From: Thiomicrorhabdus sp963677355
GTDB lineage: Bacteria; Pseudomonadota; Gammaproteobacteria; Thiomicrospirales; Thiomicrospiraceae
Length of the DNA: 64,000 bases
Assembly: GCA_963677355.2 (NCBI GenBank)
Contig: CAXXXQ010000003.1
Location: 124,001 to 188,000, forward strand
Direction of reading: 5' to 3'
Position 1 is the first letter of the stretch, and each line of letters opens with the position of its first letter. Positions 35,608 through 43,309 of this stretch are shown here, in pieces. The notes beneath the pieces are model-generated. The model did no database searches. It was not told where the DNA came from and was given only the letters and a program-made list of their open reading frames with translations. The position numbers and the translations under genes are program-made.

Positions 35608-36771
35608 ATGAGCATTCAGATGAGAGTGAATAAATTTTTAAATGGCGTTGCCGAGCTTTTTATCGAGCCGGGCATGCTTCAAAGAGAACCCTACGACGCT
35701 TTTAGAATTCTATTGGTGGTTGGTTTGCTCTCTATCGTCATCTTTATTTCATCGGCTTTCGGTTTATTTCATCTGCTGGTTACCGGCATGTCTTTCAATA
35801 TGTTGATCAACATCTTATCCGGTTCGGTGTTGCTGTTTTTTCTCTATATGATTCATAAAAACAGAGCCCTTGGCTGGATTGCTCATGCATCGGTGGGCTT
35901 GATTTTTCTGTATTTTCCATCGTTTATTTATATTAACCAAGCTCAAGAATTTTCCATGGTTTGGCTGTTTTTTGCGCCGTTTGCGATCATTAGTCTAGTC
36001 GGGCATAAAAACGGTATCCGTTATCTGATTGTTTTTTACAGCGTGGTCTTTTTTATGACTTACCAAGGGATTGGTCAATGGGATGACGGCAATTGGACAT
36101 TGATGAGTTATTTGCGTTTTGTGGTGGCCTCCGTTTTGGGAACGGCATTGGCCGTAGTGATTGATATGGCCAGTAGCGGGTTAAATTCCGAAATTGCAAA
36201 TCAGCGCCTTAAAGAGAAACGTTATATTACCGAATTGAAACGCCTCTCGACTACCGATGCTTTAACCGAGGTGTTTAACCGCCACTATTTTAAAGAGGTT
36301 ATGCATCAAAAATTGGCTGAGCTGCAAAACTCCGATCTCTATTTGACCTTCTTTATTTTGGATGTAGATCACTTCAAACTGTATAACGATGAATTCGGTC
36401 ATCAACAGGGAGACGAGGTATTGCGCAAAGTGGCTCGAAAAATCCGCAGTTATGTCAAGCGCAGAGAGGATTTGGTTTTCAGGTTGGGAGGCGAAGAGTT
36501 TGGCGGCTTAGTGGTTTCCGACGACCCGGTCGCCACGGAAAAATGGCTGGAACCTTTGAGAAAAGAGATTGAAGAGCTAAAAATTCCGCATGCCAAGGGC
36601 AGCACCGAAAAATACGTTACCGTTTCCATGGGAATTTATTCATCCAAGGTGAAAGAAGCCAAGGCAATTGATAAACTGTATTCCATTGCCGATAAAGCCT
36701 TGTACCAAGCAAAAAATTTAGGACGTAATCGGGTTTGTATAGCCAGTAAAACGGGATTGAAAAGCTTATGA
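35608..36771 (+). CDS. Membrane diguanylate cyclase
   Basis: About 387 residues. The first 190 hold five or six hydrophobic segments without a recognisable sensor domain. The C-terminal GGDEF domain starts at STTDALTEVFNRHYF and has the active site RLGGEEF. An RxxD inhibitory site (RRED) sits five residues before it, so c-di-GMP synthesis with product inhibition is expected. The start is unclear: ATG 35608 is used; GTG 35599 and ATG 35620 are also possible, none with a good ribosome site. The end overlaps ldhA by four bases, so both are translated as one unit. Confidence 0.85.
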   Translation: MSIQMRVNKFLNGVAELFIEPGMLQREPYDAFRILLVVGLLSIVIFISSAFGLFHLLVTGMSFNMLINILSGSVLLFFLYMIHKNRALGWIAHASVGLIFLYFPSFIYINQAQEFSMVWLFFAPFAIISLVGHKNGIRYLIVFYSVVFFMTYQGIGQWDDGNWTLMSYLRFVVASVLGTALAVVIDMASSGLNSEIANQRLKEKRYITELKRLSTTDALTEVFNRHYFKEVMHQKLAELQNSDLYLTFFILDVDHFKLYNDEFGHQQGDEVLRKVARKIRSYVKRREDLVFRLGGEEFGGLVVSDDPVATEKWLEPLRKEIEELKIPHAKGSTEKYVTVSMGIYSSKVKEAKAIDKLYSIADKALYQAKNLGRNRVCIASKTGLKSL

Positions 36772-37766
36772 AAATCGTTGCATACAGTAGTAAAACTTAT
36801 GATCGGCAAGCTTTATGCCGTGTACTGAACCCAGAGTGGAAAATCAGTTACGTCGAGCTCGCTTTGGATTTGAATACGGTCGCTCTCGCCCAAGGCGCGG
36901 AAGTGGTCAGTGCGTTCGTCAATGATCGTCTGGACGAGCAGGTCTTGAAAGTGCTCGCCGAGGGCGGAACTAAACTGATTGCGCTTCGCTGCGCCGGCTT
37001 CAATAACGTCGATCTGGACGCAGCCAAAAAGTTTGGTATTCGTGTACTTAGGGTGCCTGCCTACTCGCCTTATGCCGTGGCTGAACATACCGTCGGTTTG
37101 ATGCTGGCTCTTAACCGTAAGCTTTACCGCGCTTATAACCGGGTCAGGGAAGGTAATTTCTCGCTAAACGGTATGCTTGGTTTCGATATGTATGGCAAAA
37201 CGGTCGGGCTGGTCGGTGCCGGGCGTATCGGACGTTTGGTGGGTAAAATGCTCAAAGCGTTCGGTTGCAAGGTGATTGTCTACGATCCTTACGAGTGTAC
37301 GGCCTGTAAAGAGTTGGGCATTGAACAGGTGCCGCTGGAACAGGTGTTAACCGAGTCCGACATCATCTCTTTGCACTGTCCGTTGAATAAGGAAACCACC
37401 CATCTGATTGACAGTGATTCGATTGCCAAGATGAAAAAAGGTGTCATGCTGATCAACACCAGTCGAGGAGGCTTGATGGATACCGCGGCGGTGACCGAAG
37501 GCTTGAAGTCGAAGCAGATCGGTTATCTGGGCATGGATGTTTATGAGAAAGAGGGCGAACTGTTTTTTGAAGACCACTCTTGTGAAATCATTCAGGATGA
37601 CGAGTTCGAACGTCTGCTGACCTTTCATAATGTCTTGATTACCGGACATCAGGCTTACTTCACTGAAGAGGCGCTTTCTCATATTGCCGAAACGACTATG
37701 GCGAATATTCAAGCATTTTTAGACGAGCCGGAAGGCTGTCTGCCAAATGAGGTGACCTGTGAATAA
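36768..37766 (+). CDS. ldhA: D-lactate dehydrogenase (NAD-dependent, fermentative type)
   Basis: A 332-residue D-2-hydroxyacid dehydrogenase close to E. coli LdhA. It shows RCAGFNNVDLDAAKKFGI, the NAD-binding GLVGAGRIGRLVG, LHCPLNKETTHLI, INTSRGGLMDT with active-site Arg, and catalytic His in TGHQAYFTEEAL. It reduces pyruvate to D-lactate. The start overlaps the diguanylate cyclase stop (ATGA), and the next gene starts inside its last codons: an unusual tight trio. Confidence 0.92.
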   Translation: MKIVAYSSKTYDRQALCRVLNPEWKISYVELALDLNTVALAQGAEVVSAFVNDRLDEQVLKVLAEGGTKLIALRCAGFNNVDLDAAKKFGIRVLRVPAYSPYAVAEHTVGLMLALNRKLYRAYNRVREGNFSLNGMLGFDMYGKTVGLVGAGRIGRLVGKMLKAFGCKVIVYDPYECTACKELGIEQVPLEQVLTESDIISLHCPLNKETTHLIDSDSIAKMKKGVMLINTSRGGLMDTAAVTEGLKSKQIGYLGMDVYEKEGELFFEDHSCEIIQDDEFERLLTFHNVLITGHQAYFTEEALSHIAETTMANIQAFLDEPEGCLPNEVTCE

Positions 37767-38739
37767 GATGATGCGGATTTCCGGCCTGTTTCTGTTGTCG
37801 GCTATGCTGATGACGGCCTTGAGTGGTTGCGCCACCATCAAACTGGGGCCTTCCTATAACCAGCCGATTACCGAGCAAGTATTGGAAGAGGGTAAAACCG
37901 ACCAGAAAGTGCTGATTATCAATATTGACGGCGTACTCAATGACGAGCCTAAAAAGGGCTTGTTAGCCACCGCACCGAGTGTGATGGATTCGGTCATTAT
38001 GCAACTGCGTAAAGCCGAGAAAGATGACAAAATCGTCGCGGTACTGTTGAAAATCAATTCGCCGGGGGGCGGAGTGACAGTCAGCGATATTCTCTATCAC
38101 GAACTGCTGGAATTCAAAAAGCGCAGCAAGAAAAAGCTCTATGTGCAGATGATGAGCCTGACCGCTTCCGGTGGGGTTTATATCTCTATGGCGGCGGATC
38201 ATATCCAAGCGCATCCTTCGACCATTACCGGTTCGGTGGGGGTGATTTCCATCACCGCCGATATCTCCGGCACCATGGATAAAATCGGCGCCAAGGTGAA
38301 TGTCTATAAAACCGGTGACAATAAAGATATGGGCTCACCTTTCCGTGAGGCCAGCGAGTCAGATAAACAGGCTTTTCAAAGCATGGTGCAAACCATGGTA
38401 GAGCGTTTCTATGTACTGGTGGAACAGCGCAATGAACTCTCCGAAGAGCAGATGGCTGTATTGAAAACCGCTAAAGTCGTCACCGGTACAGAAGCGAAAA
38501 AATTAGGTTTGGTGGACTCGATTGGTTATCTGTCGGATGCGACCAAGCACGCCTGTGAATTAGGTGAAGCGAAGGATTGTAAAGTCGTCAGTTACCGTTA
38601 CAGCAAAAACGAAAATGCGACTACCTATTCACCGAGCATGCAAAGTTTCGATAACCCGGCGAGTTTGAATCTGATTGATCTGCCATTGGCCGAATCACTC
38701 AAACTGCCTGCCGGGGTTTATTATCTCTATTTGCAATAA
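37759..38739 (+). CDS. SppA-type S49 signal peptide peptidase, lipoprotein form
   Basis: A 326-residue protein with an N-terminal lipobox (LSGC) and one S49 peptidase domain. The nucleophile is in MSLTASGGVYISMAADHI, then ITGSVGVIS; the catalytic Lys lies in the YKTGDNKDMGSPFR block. This is the short (36K-like) single-domain form. The last 60 residues (KNENATTYSPSMQS...) are an unassigned tail ending PAGVYYLYLQ. The start is a GTG at 37759 inside the ldhA end, with GAGG upstream; ATG 37768 is an alternative. A lipid anchor instead of a membrane helix is notable for this family. Confidence 0.85.
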   Translation: MNKMMRISGLFLLSAMLMTALSGCATIKLGPSYNQPITEQVLEEGKTDQKVLIINIDGVLNDEPKKGLLATAPSVMDSVIMQLRKAEKDDKIVAVLLKINSPGGGVTVSDILYHELLEFKKRSKKKLYVQMMSLTASGGVYISMAADHIQAHPSTITGSVGVISITADISGTMDKIGAKVNVYKTGDNKDMGSPFREASESDKQAFQSMVQTMVERFYVLVEQRNELSEEQMAVLKTAKVVTGTEAKKLGLVDSIGYLSDATKHACELGEAKDCKVVSYRYSKNENATTYSPSMQSFDNPASLNLIDLPLAESLKLPAGVYYLYLQ

Positions 38740-38780
38740 TCGTCCTTTCGGTAGAAAGGATTGGTGAGGTTTGTTATTTG

Positions 38781-39800
38781 TTACGCAGTTGCCACAATCA
38801 CGCTGATGGCAATTGCATAAACCCCAAGAATCATTGCACTTTCAAAACCGATGCGGCCAATGCCGTAGGTTTCCCGTCTGACCAGACCCATCAATAGAAT
38901 CGCGGTCATTAATATACTCACCAGCCCCCAGGTCATCTGCACGGGGTTCATATCATGGTAAATCGAACCTTGGCTATAACCCACATCTGCCGCAGCCACC
39001 ACCAGCATATTGAACGCATTGGTACCGAAGATATTGCTCACCGCCAAGGTCAAAGCGCCAATACGGATTGCAGCGATGGTGGTCACCAGTTCCGGAGTAG
39101 AGGTCGCCAAAGCGGTCAATAGACCACCGACAATGGTTTCCGATAAACCAGATTGGTCGGCAATGACTTTTGCGGCTTCCATCAATATCCAACCGGCCAG
39201 CCCGGTCAACAATGCCATACTGATAAACCCGATCCATAAGGTTGTCAGAGAGCCTTTGTGTTTTACCTTAGGTTCATCTTTGACCGTTTCATGCGTATGT
39301 TTGGCAACCCACATCGGTTTGGTTTGGGTACGATGCACCAAGTGCAAACCAAACAGATAAATCGCCACAATCACCGGCGTGACCGGGTGAATACCGAATG
39401 TAGAGGTAGGTGGGGTAAAGATTGCCAGTAGCGGCAGAGTGAGCAATACAATCAATAAACTGGCGAGAAGCATATTTACTGGTGAGGCAGCGGCATGTTC
39501 CAAGTTGGCTTTACGGTAAACAATATCCGCCACACCTAAAAATAGAAGGTTCACCGCCATGCTCCCCATGACATTACTCATCGCCAAGTCCGGACGGTTA
39601 TCCATCGCCGCACTCAAAGTAGCAGCAAAGTCGGGCAACGAAGTCACACCTGCCAATAACAATACCCCAAACAAAGCCTCACCCAAGCCCGTCTTATCCG
39701 CCAGACTATCCGCCTGTTTCGCCAGCTTACTACCGGCAATCACAATCACAATGGTCGCCAAACTAAACGCAAGAATACTGGTGGTTAAAGAGGTAAACAC
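38781..39800 (-). CDS. Calcium/sodium antiporter (CaCA family, YrbG-like)
   Basis: A 339-residue membrane protein with about ten helices made of two inverted repeats. Each carries the alpha-repeat: GLGEALFGVLLLAGVTSLPDF in the first half and GLSETIVGGLLTALATSTPELV in the second, followed by SNVMGSMAVNLL and SNIFGTNAFNML. A charged His-rich cytoplasmic loop at about 165-185 separates the halves. It exchanges Na+ or H+ for Ca2+ in relatives. The gene reads toward the sppA-like gene and lies directly downstream of the gene-cassette array. Confidence 0.9.
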   Translation of the reverse strand: MFTSLTTSILAFSLATIVIVIAGSKLAKQADSLADKTGLGEALFGVLLLAGVTSLPDFAATLSAAMDNRPDLAMSNVMGSMAVNLLFLGVADIVYRKANLEHAAASPVNMLLASLLIVLLTLPLLAIFTPPTSTFGIHPVTPVIVAIYLFGLHLVHRTQTKPMWVAKHTHETVKDEPKVKHKGSLTTLWIGFISMALLTGLAGWILMEAAKVIADQSGLSETIVGGLLTALATSTPELVTTIAAIRIGALTLAVSNIFGTNAFNMLVVAAADVGYSQGSIYHDMNPVQMTWGLVSILMTAILLMGLVRRETYGIGRIGFESAMILGVYAIAISVIVATA

Positions 39801-40066
39801 AAGTGCCTCGTAAGAGTAATGTGGAGAGTATTTATATTAGCAAATTGGGGTTAAGCAATGGTAGGAGTTAGAGGTTATAAATAACGCCTGTAACAAAAGA
39901 GAATACAAAGCTTAAGGGAGTGTTGGCCGTGTAATTATTTTTGTTGTATTCATTCGCCTTGAGCTCTATCTATCACATATAGAATCAGACATCAGTGCCA
40001 ATGCAATCCCTAAAACTAATATGCCGTCAAGAATCGAAAAGCCTTAAGGAATATCGTAGTACCAAC
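39801..40066. other. Non-coding stretch at the distal end of the cassette array
   Basis: With the attC site next to it, about 315 bases here carry no supported gene. A hydrophobic frame on the minus strand (about 39987-40052, ending SICDR) has no start codon and may be a remnant. A GTTATTT core-like sequence is also present on the minus strand near 39872, too weak to call. Confidence 0.35.
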
Positions 40067-40121
40067 ATGCAACAGCAGCGGCCGTGCGTTAGCGCGGGTC
40101 GGGTTAAGTATATTGTTAGAG
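40067..40121 (-). other. attC site a (distal end of array)
   Basis: 55 bases. R'' on the minus strand is CTCTAAC (40115-40121) and overlaps the stop of the gene ending at 40116; R' is GTTGCAT (40067-40073). The body shares AACCCGACC...GCGCTAACGC with site e, so these two are of the same attC family. Confidence 0.72.
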
Positions 40122-40592
40122 TTTACATTTTTCTGACCATTCGTAAATACCGCTTTTTTGACTATTAACAAACGTATTTACAATGTCAAAACGACCATAT
40201 TCTTTTGCTTTTGACTCAATTAAAGCCAATAAAGCCTTTGCTTTTCTTGCTTCAGCATTATGTTTAGGGTTGTCACCGCAATGAATGTGCGAATCGATGC
40301 CTGCAAACTCATTAATAAATTTAAGAGTTAATGCAGACAGTTCTGAATCCCTTGATAACTCTAATGACTTGCTTTTGAGATGTTTTTCGTTTTTCTCAAG
40401 AGAAGTTAATTGTTTTTCGTAAAATTGAATTTTTAAATCAGCTTCGATTTTTAACTTCATTGCTTCTTGATATACCTGATTGGCTTCCTGCCTTTTTTGG
40501 TCAAGATATAGCCAACCACCACCAAATATAAAAATGACAGCTATGAAAGAGCTAAGAGAGCTTTTAATTTTATCTTTTGTAGATTCTGGCAC
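40116..40592 (-). CDS. Cassette gene 6: membrane-anchored coiled-coil protein, unknown
   Basis: A 158-residue protein: one N-terminal membrane helix (about residues 13-30, IAVIFIFGGGWLYL), then a long Glu/Lys/Gln-rich coiled coil (about 32-85), then a small domain with GIDSHIHCGDNPKHN and a second Cys near the C-terminus. No family recognised. The start is a GTG at 40592 with AAAGGA upstream, 15 bases after the R' of attC b. The stop lies in attC a, as expected for a cassette. Topology suggests a cytoplasmic or periplasmic rod fixed to the inner membrane. Confidence 0.78.
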   Translation of the reverse strand: MPESTKDKIKSSLSSFIAVIFIFGGGWLYLDQKRQEANQVYQEAMKLKIEADLKIQFYEKQLTSLEKNEKHLKSKSLELSRDSELSALTLKFINEFAGIDSHIHCGDNPKHNAEARKAKALLALIESKAKEYGRFDIVNTFVNSQKSGIYEWSEKCKL

Positions 40593-40607
40593 TTAGTATT
40601 CCTTTAA

Positions 40608-40674
40608 CACTAACACCCTCCTTTACGGGCAGCGGTGCGGTAGCACCGATGTCCTGTGGAAGGCATTGTTATGT
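40608..40674 (-). other. attC site b
   Basis: 67 bases. R'' is ACATAAC (40668-40674), R' is GTTAGTG (40608-40614), with an internal hairpin around GGTGC...GCACC and flanking CCTTCC/GGAGGG pairing. R' departs from the consensus in its last bases. Confidence 0.65.
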
Positions 40675-41361
40675 GTTGTTTCCTTTCTTAACTTCAGCCT
40701 TTTCTTGAGCAACAGCAACAATCTCTGCCATTCTCTTCTTTCTTTCCTCTCTGATTACATACCAATCATTGATCAGGTTTTCGATAAGGCCAATTAGAAG
40801 CCCAGCCTATCTAGGGTCAACATCAATTATCAGATTGATATCCTTTTCCATATGTGCCCCGATATTCCCTATCTTTCTAACAGCATCTATTGCTGCCCAA
40901 GTGACAGAGTCCACCTTTTCTTGAATGGCTTCGATTTCGTCAACTAACCTTCCCTTCTTTACGCCCCAGAAATCTCTTATGATTCCCTGAATGCATCGCC
41001 GTGACAGTGTTGCTGATGCTTTTGGTGATAAATCACGAATGAGGCAAGCTTCTTCATAATCACTGACGATCTGTTTCGGTACGTAATCAGGAAAAACTTT
41101 GACCTGCGCCTGAGGGATAAGGCTCCAGGTTTTTTTGGCCTTGAGGTCATTCCACTGCCCATCCTGTTGCACATTATCGTGCAGAGTGACTGTTAACGTG
41201 TACTCTTTGCATTCCGGGTTGGGACACGAAACAACGTGAGTTTTGACGGCCTGATAGCCATACTTATTATCAAAATTAAACTCATATCGACTACTGCCAG
41301 AGTTCTTGTCTGTAATTGTTGAATGGTGATTACAGAAAGGGCAGTTCCATGAAAAGCTCAT
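40669..41361 (-). pseudogene. Cassette gene 5: DUF4145 protein with in-frame amber codon
   Basis: The reading frame from ATG 41361 codes 184 residues to a TAG at 40807-40809. It then continues in the same frame for 45 more sense codons to a TAA inside attC b (40669-40671). The N-terminus has paired cysteines (CPFC and CPNPEC), a small zinc-ribbon. The C-terminal part LSPKASATLSRRCIQGIIRD...RKIGNIGAHMEKD is the DUF4145 domain, related by appearance to HEPN-like helical domains. Sequence after the stop (AGLLIGLIENLINDWY) is the normal end of this domain, and Glu (GAG) to TAG by one base would explain the break. It is either a recent nonsense mutation, a suppressed codon or a sequence error. The ribosome site AAGGAAAT precedes the ATG. 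Confidence 0.8.
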
Positions 41362-41377
41362 TCTATTTCCTTTTTAT

Positions 41378-41467
41378 TCATAACGACCACATTTGTGGCC
41401 GAAGCGCAGCGCAGCGTAACGAAGGTTCCAACCCGCGAAGCGGGTGTACAACATGCGCTTGTTAAAC
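41378..41467 (-). other. attC site c
   Basis: 90 bases, the longest of the set. R'' is GTTTAAC (41461-41467, perfect RYYYAAC), R' is GTTATGA (41378-41384). Between them are a perfect CCCGC...GCGGG hairpin and further paired stretches. The stop of the HEPN-like gene lies in R''. Confidence 0.8.
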
Positions 41468-42076
41468 GTTTTTAGTAAATAGGTCATTTTCCACTACTGG
41501 AGGCTTGCTGGTTATGTTAACGATAGTAATTTCTAATTCAGATACAGCTCTATAGAACTTGTCATATTCATCAGCTGTAATTTGATCGACTGATCTTTTT
41601 ATAGAATCAAAGAACTCTTCGTCCCAAATGACACCTTTTTCTATGCCATCCTCTGTTTCTTCTTCAGAGATTTCCCACTCAACTTCTTTAAAGTAAGCTT
41701 TTAGATGCATTATCTCATTTCGATATTTAATGATATTTCTCAAGCATTGATAGATTTTAGACTCATTATTCATAATGAACTCATTGTCGGTAAGCAGCCA
41801 GCCTAAGTTATCTAGCTTGCCGCCAAGGCTCATTCCCAGATGAGAATTAGTAATTCTTTTAATGTCTTTTTCAGGAAACCTATGGCGACATTCAACTATG
41901 ATTGCCTCATTAAGAATCGTTTCTAACGCTGCAGCGGAAGTTATGATCAAAGGTATAGAATAAGGATTTAGTGGCCCATCATGCTCATTAAATCTCTCCA
42001 ATAGAACTCGCACGGACTCTATATATGAAGATCCAAAATGCACTTTAAAGAGTTGTTTCTTTGTATTACGCTTCAT
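41462..42076 (-). CDS. Cassette gene 4: HEPN-like helical protein with RX4H motif
   Basis: A 204-residue, mostly helical protein. A region SAAALETILNEAIIVECRHRF (split by helices) is followed by IIKYRNEIMH, where Arg119 and His124 form an R-X4-H motif like the active site of HEPN ribonucleases. Many HEPN proteins act as toxins or antiviral RNases. No cognate antitoxin gene is obvious, though the neighbouring DUF4145 cassette may belong to the same broad fold. The start ATG at 42076 has AGGAAG just before it and lies 9 bases after the R' of attC d. HEPN assignment is from pattern only. Confidence 0.75.
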   Translation of the reverse strand: MKRNTKKQLFKVHFGSSYIESVRVLLERFNEHDGPLNPYSIPLIITSAAALETILNEAIIVECRHRFPEKDIKRITNSHLGMSLGGKLDNLGWLLTDNEFIMNNESKIYQCLRNIIKYRNEIMHLKAYFKEVEWEISEEETEDGIEKGVIWDEEFFDSIKRSVDQITADEYDKFYRAVSELEITIVNITSKPPVVENDLFTKNV

Positions 42077-42085
42077 ACTTCCTTC

Positions 42086-42141
42086 GTTTAACGCCTAAAG
42101 CAGCGGCGCATTTATGCGTCCGCTGCCTTTACTTGTTAAGT
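42086..42141 (-). other. attC site d (best-conserved)
   Basis: 56 bases with perfect ends: R'' ACTTAAC (42135-42141) and R' GTTAAAC (42086-42092). The body folds as GCAGCGG-A-CGCA pairing with TGCGCCGCTGC around a short loop. It leaves one unpaired base on one strand, the extrahelical base expected in a functional attC bottom strand. Confidence 0.9.
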
Positions 42142-42684
42142 CCCGAATGACTCGTAGAACTCAGCTAATTCTTCATGAACTACCTTTTTCTTTTTGCGCA
42201 CCCTTGTTCGATATTCCTTAACATATTCATGGGTGGGCATTACTTTTTCAAACACGACTAAATCTCTCATCTCTTTTTCTAGCGTTTTACATGATGATAG
42301 AGCTTTTGAGGCCTTGTCCGATTTCATGAGCCTTAACTTCGAGATAGCTGACTCTCGCTTTGGCCACGCTTCTACTAGATTTAAATCCCTTTCTCTAATA
42401 GAAGATTTTTGATTCTTACTTAGCTCTTCATTTTCTTTTTCGTTGTTCTTTCTATGGAGAGCTATGCCTGATATTTTACTAATGTATGAATCCCACGCTG
42501 CGAAATATGTTTCAACATCCTCAGCTATCAGCTCCAGCAATTTGGTTTTATGCTCAAGCATAAATTTACTCTTTTCAGATTTATGCGAGAACTGTAACCC
42601 TACATACGTGAAAACACCAGTAATGAGAGAACCCAGACCGATTTTTACTGCTGTGTCCGCAACATCTATCCATTCTTTTGGCAA
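42136..42684 (-). CDS. Cassette gene 3: N-terminal membrane segment plus coiled coil, unknown
   Basis: A 182-residue protein with a hydrophobic segment near the N-terminus (about 13-30, VKIGLGSLITGVFTYVGL), then a charged helical body with KNNEKENEELSKNQ and a very basic RTRVRKKKKVVHEEL near the end. No family recognised. The start is a TTG at 42684, well supported by AGGAGG five bases upstream. That site lies 19 bases after the R' of attC e. The stop TAA is part of the R'' of attC d. Confidence 0.75.
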   Translation of the reverse strand: MPKEWIDVADTAVKIGLGSLITGVFTYVGLQFSHKSEKSKFMLEHKTKLLELIAEDVETYFAAWDSYISKISGIALHRKNNEKENEELSKNQKSSIRERDLNLVEAWPKRESAISKLRLMKSDKASKALSSCKTLEKEMRDLVVFEKVMPTHEYVKEYRTRVRKKKKVVHEELAEFYESFGT

Positions 42685-42703
42685 TGTTGCCTCCTATTTT
42701 ATG

Positions 42704-42764
42704 ACTTAACGTTTAAGCTAACTGACCACGCGTTAGCGCGGTCGGGTTGAGTGAATTGTTAGCA
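42704..42764 (-). other. attC site e
   Basis: 61 bases. R' is GTTAAGT (42704-42710, perfect GTTRRRY), R'' is TGCTAAC (42758-42764, last five bases fit). The body contains CCGACCGCG...CGCGTGGTC pairing. The upstream gene reads through almost the whole site. Confidence 0.83.
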
Positions 42765-43228
42765 GGTACATGACCTTTAAGCCATAGCTCTGCATCTAAC
42801 TTTACTACTTCATTTAGTTCAGGTTTGTAGTACATTGTAGTTCCCTTCATTAGGGTTCCATCTGAATTAGCTAGAAAGAAAACCATTGCACCGCCCAAGT
42901 GTCGAGAGTTATTGATATCATCAAATGTGAGTACTAAACTCTTATCTAGAAATGACCCTTGGTAACTATATTTTCTGTCTACATTCTCACCTTGAGAATC
43001 TTTGGAAACAGAGGATTCACCAATAATAGAATGACCTTCTTGTCGCAATATCAATTTGAGTGCAGGTTCATTACTTAAGCCATAGAATCCAATCCATTCA
43101 CCAGATATATTCTTACCTGTATGTCGTTTTTTAAGATACCAAGGCCAAAACCACACTTTATATATGAATATTAAAAATGTTGCAGCTAAACTGGTTGTTA
43201 TACCTAATAGAAAACTAAGGCTATCCAT
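42713..43228 (-). CDS. Cassette gene 2: membrane-anchored beta-rich protein, unknown
   Basis: A 171-residue protein: one or two hydrophobic N-terminal segments (about residues 4-30, including IYKVWFWPWYL), then about 110 residues of alternating beta pattern starting ISGEWIGFYG, with LILRQEGHSIIGES, SYQGSFLDKSLVLTFDD and GTLMKGTTMYY. The layout (membrane anchor plus small beta-barrel) recalls the Cap15-type effectors of CBASS, but this is only an impression. The last 16 residues (NNSLNPTALTRGQLA) are translated from attC e, a known quirk of cassette genes. The ATG at 43228 has AAAGAGAAG before it. Confidence 0.75.
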   Translation of the reverse strand: MDSLSFLLGITTSLAATFLIFIYKVWFWPWYLKKRHTGKNISGEWIGFYGLSNEPALKLILRQEGHSIIGESSVSKDSQGENVDRKYSYQGSFLDKSLVLTFDDINNSRHLGGAMVFFLANSDGTLMKGTTMYYKPELNEVVKLDAELWLKGHVPANNSLNPTALTRGQLA

Positions 43229-43248
43229 ATTTCTTCTCTTTAAATTTT

Positions 43249-43309
43249 CTGTAATGTTTAAGCTAACCGGCCGCGCCTTAGCGAGCAGGGGTGGAGTGTA
43301 TTGTTAAGG
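43249..43309 (-). other. attC site f (R' end degenerate)
   Basis: 61 bases, related to sites a and e. R'' is CCTTAAC (43303-43309). The R' position reads ATTACAG (43249-43255), so the invariant GTT of the crossover point is ATT. Pairing of the body (CCGGCCGCG, TTAGC...GCTAA) remains. This junction may no longer recombine. Confidence 0.7.

Noticed and set aside
39987..40052. Hydrophobic minus-strand frame past the last attC, ending SICDR
   Set aside because: No start codon or ribosome site; at most a remnant of a lost cassette.
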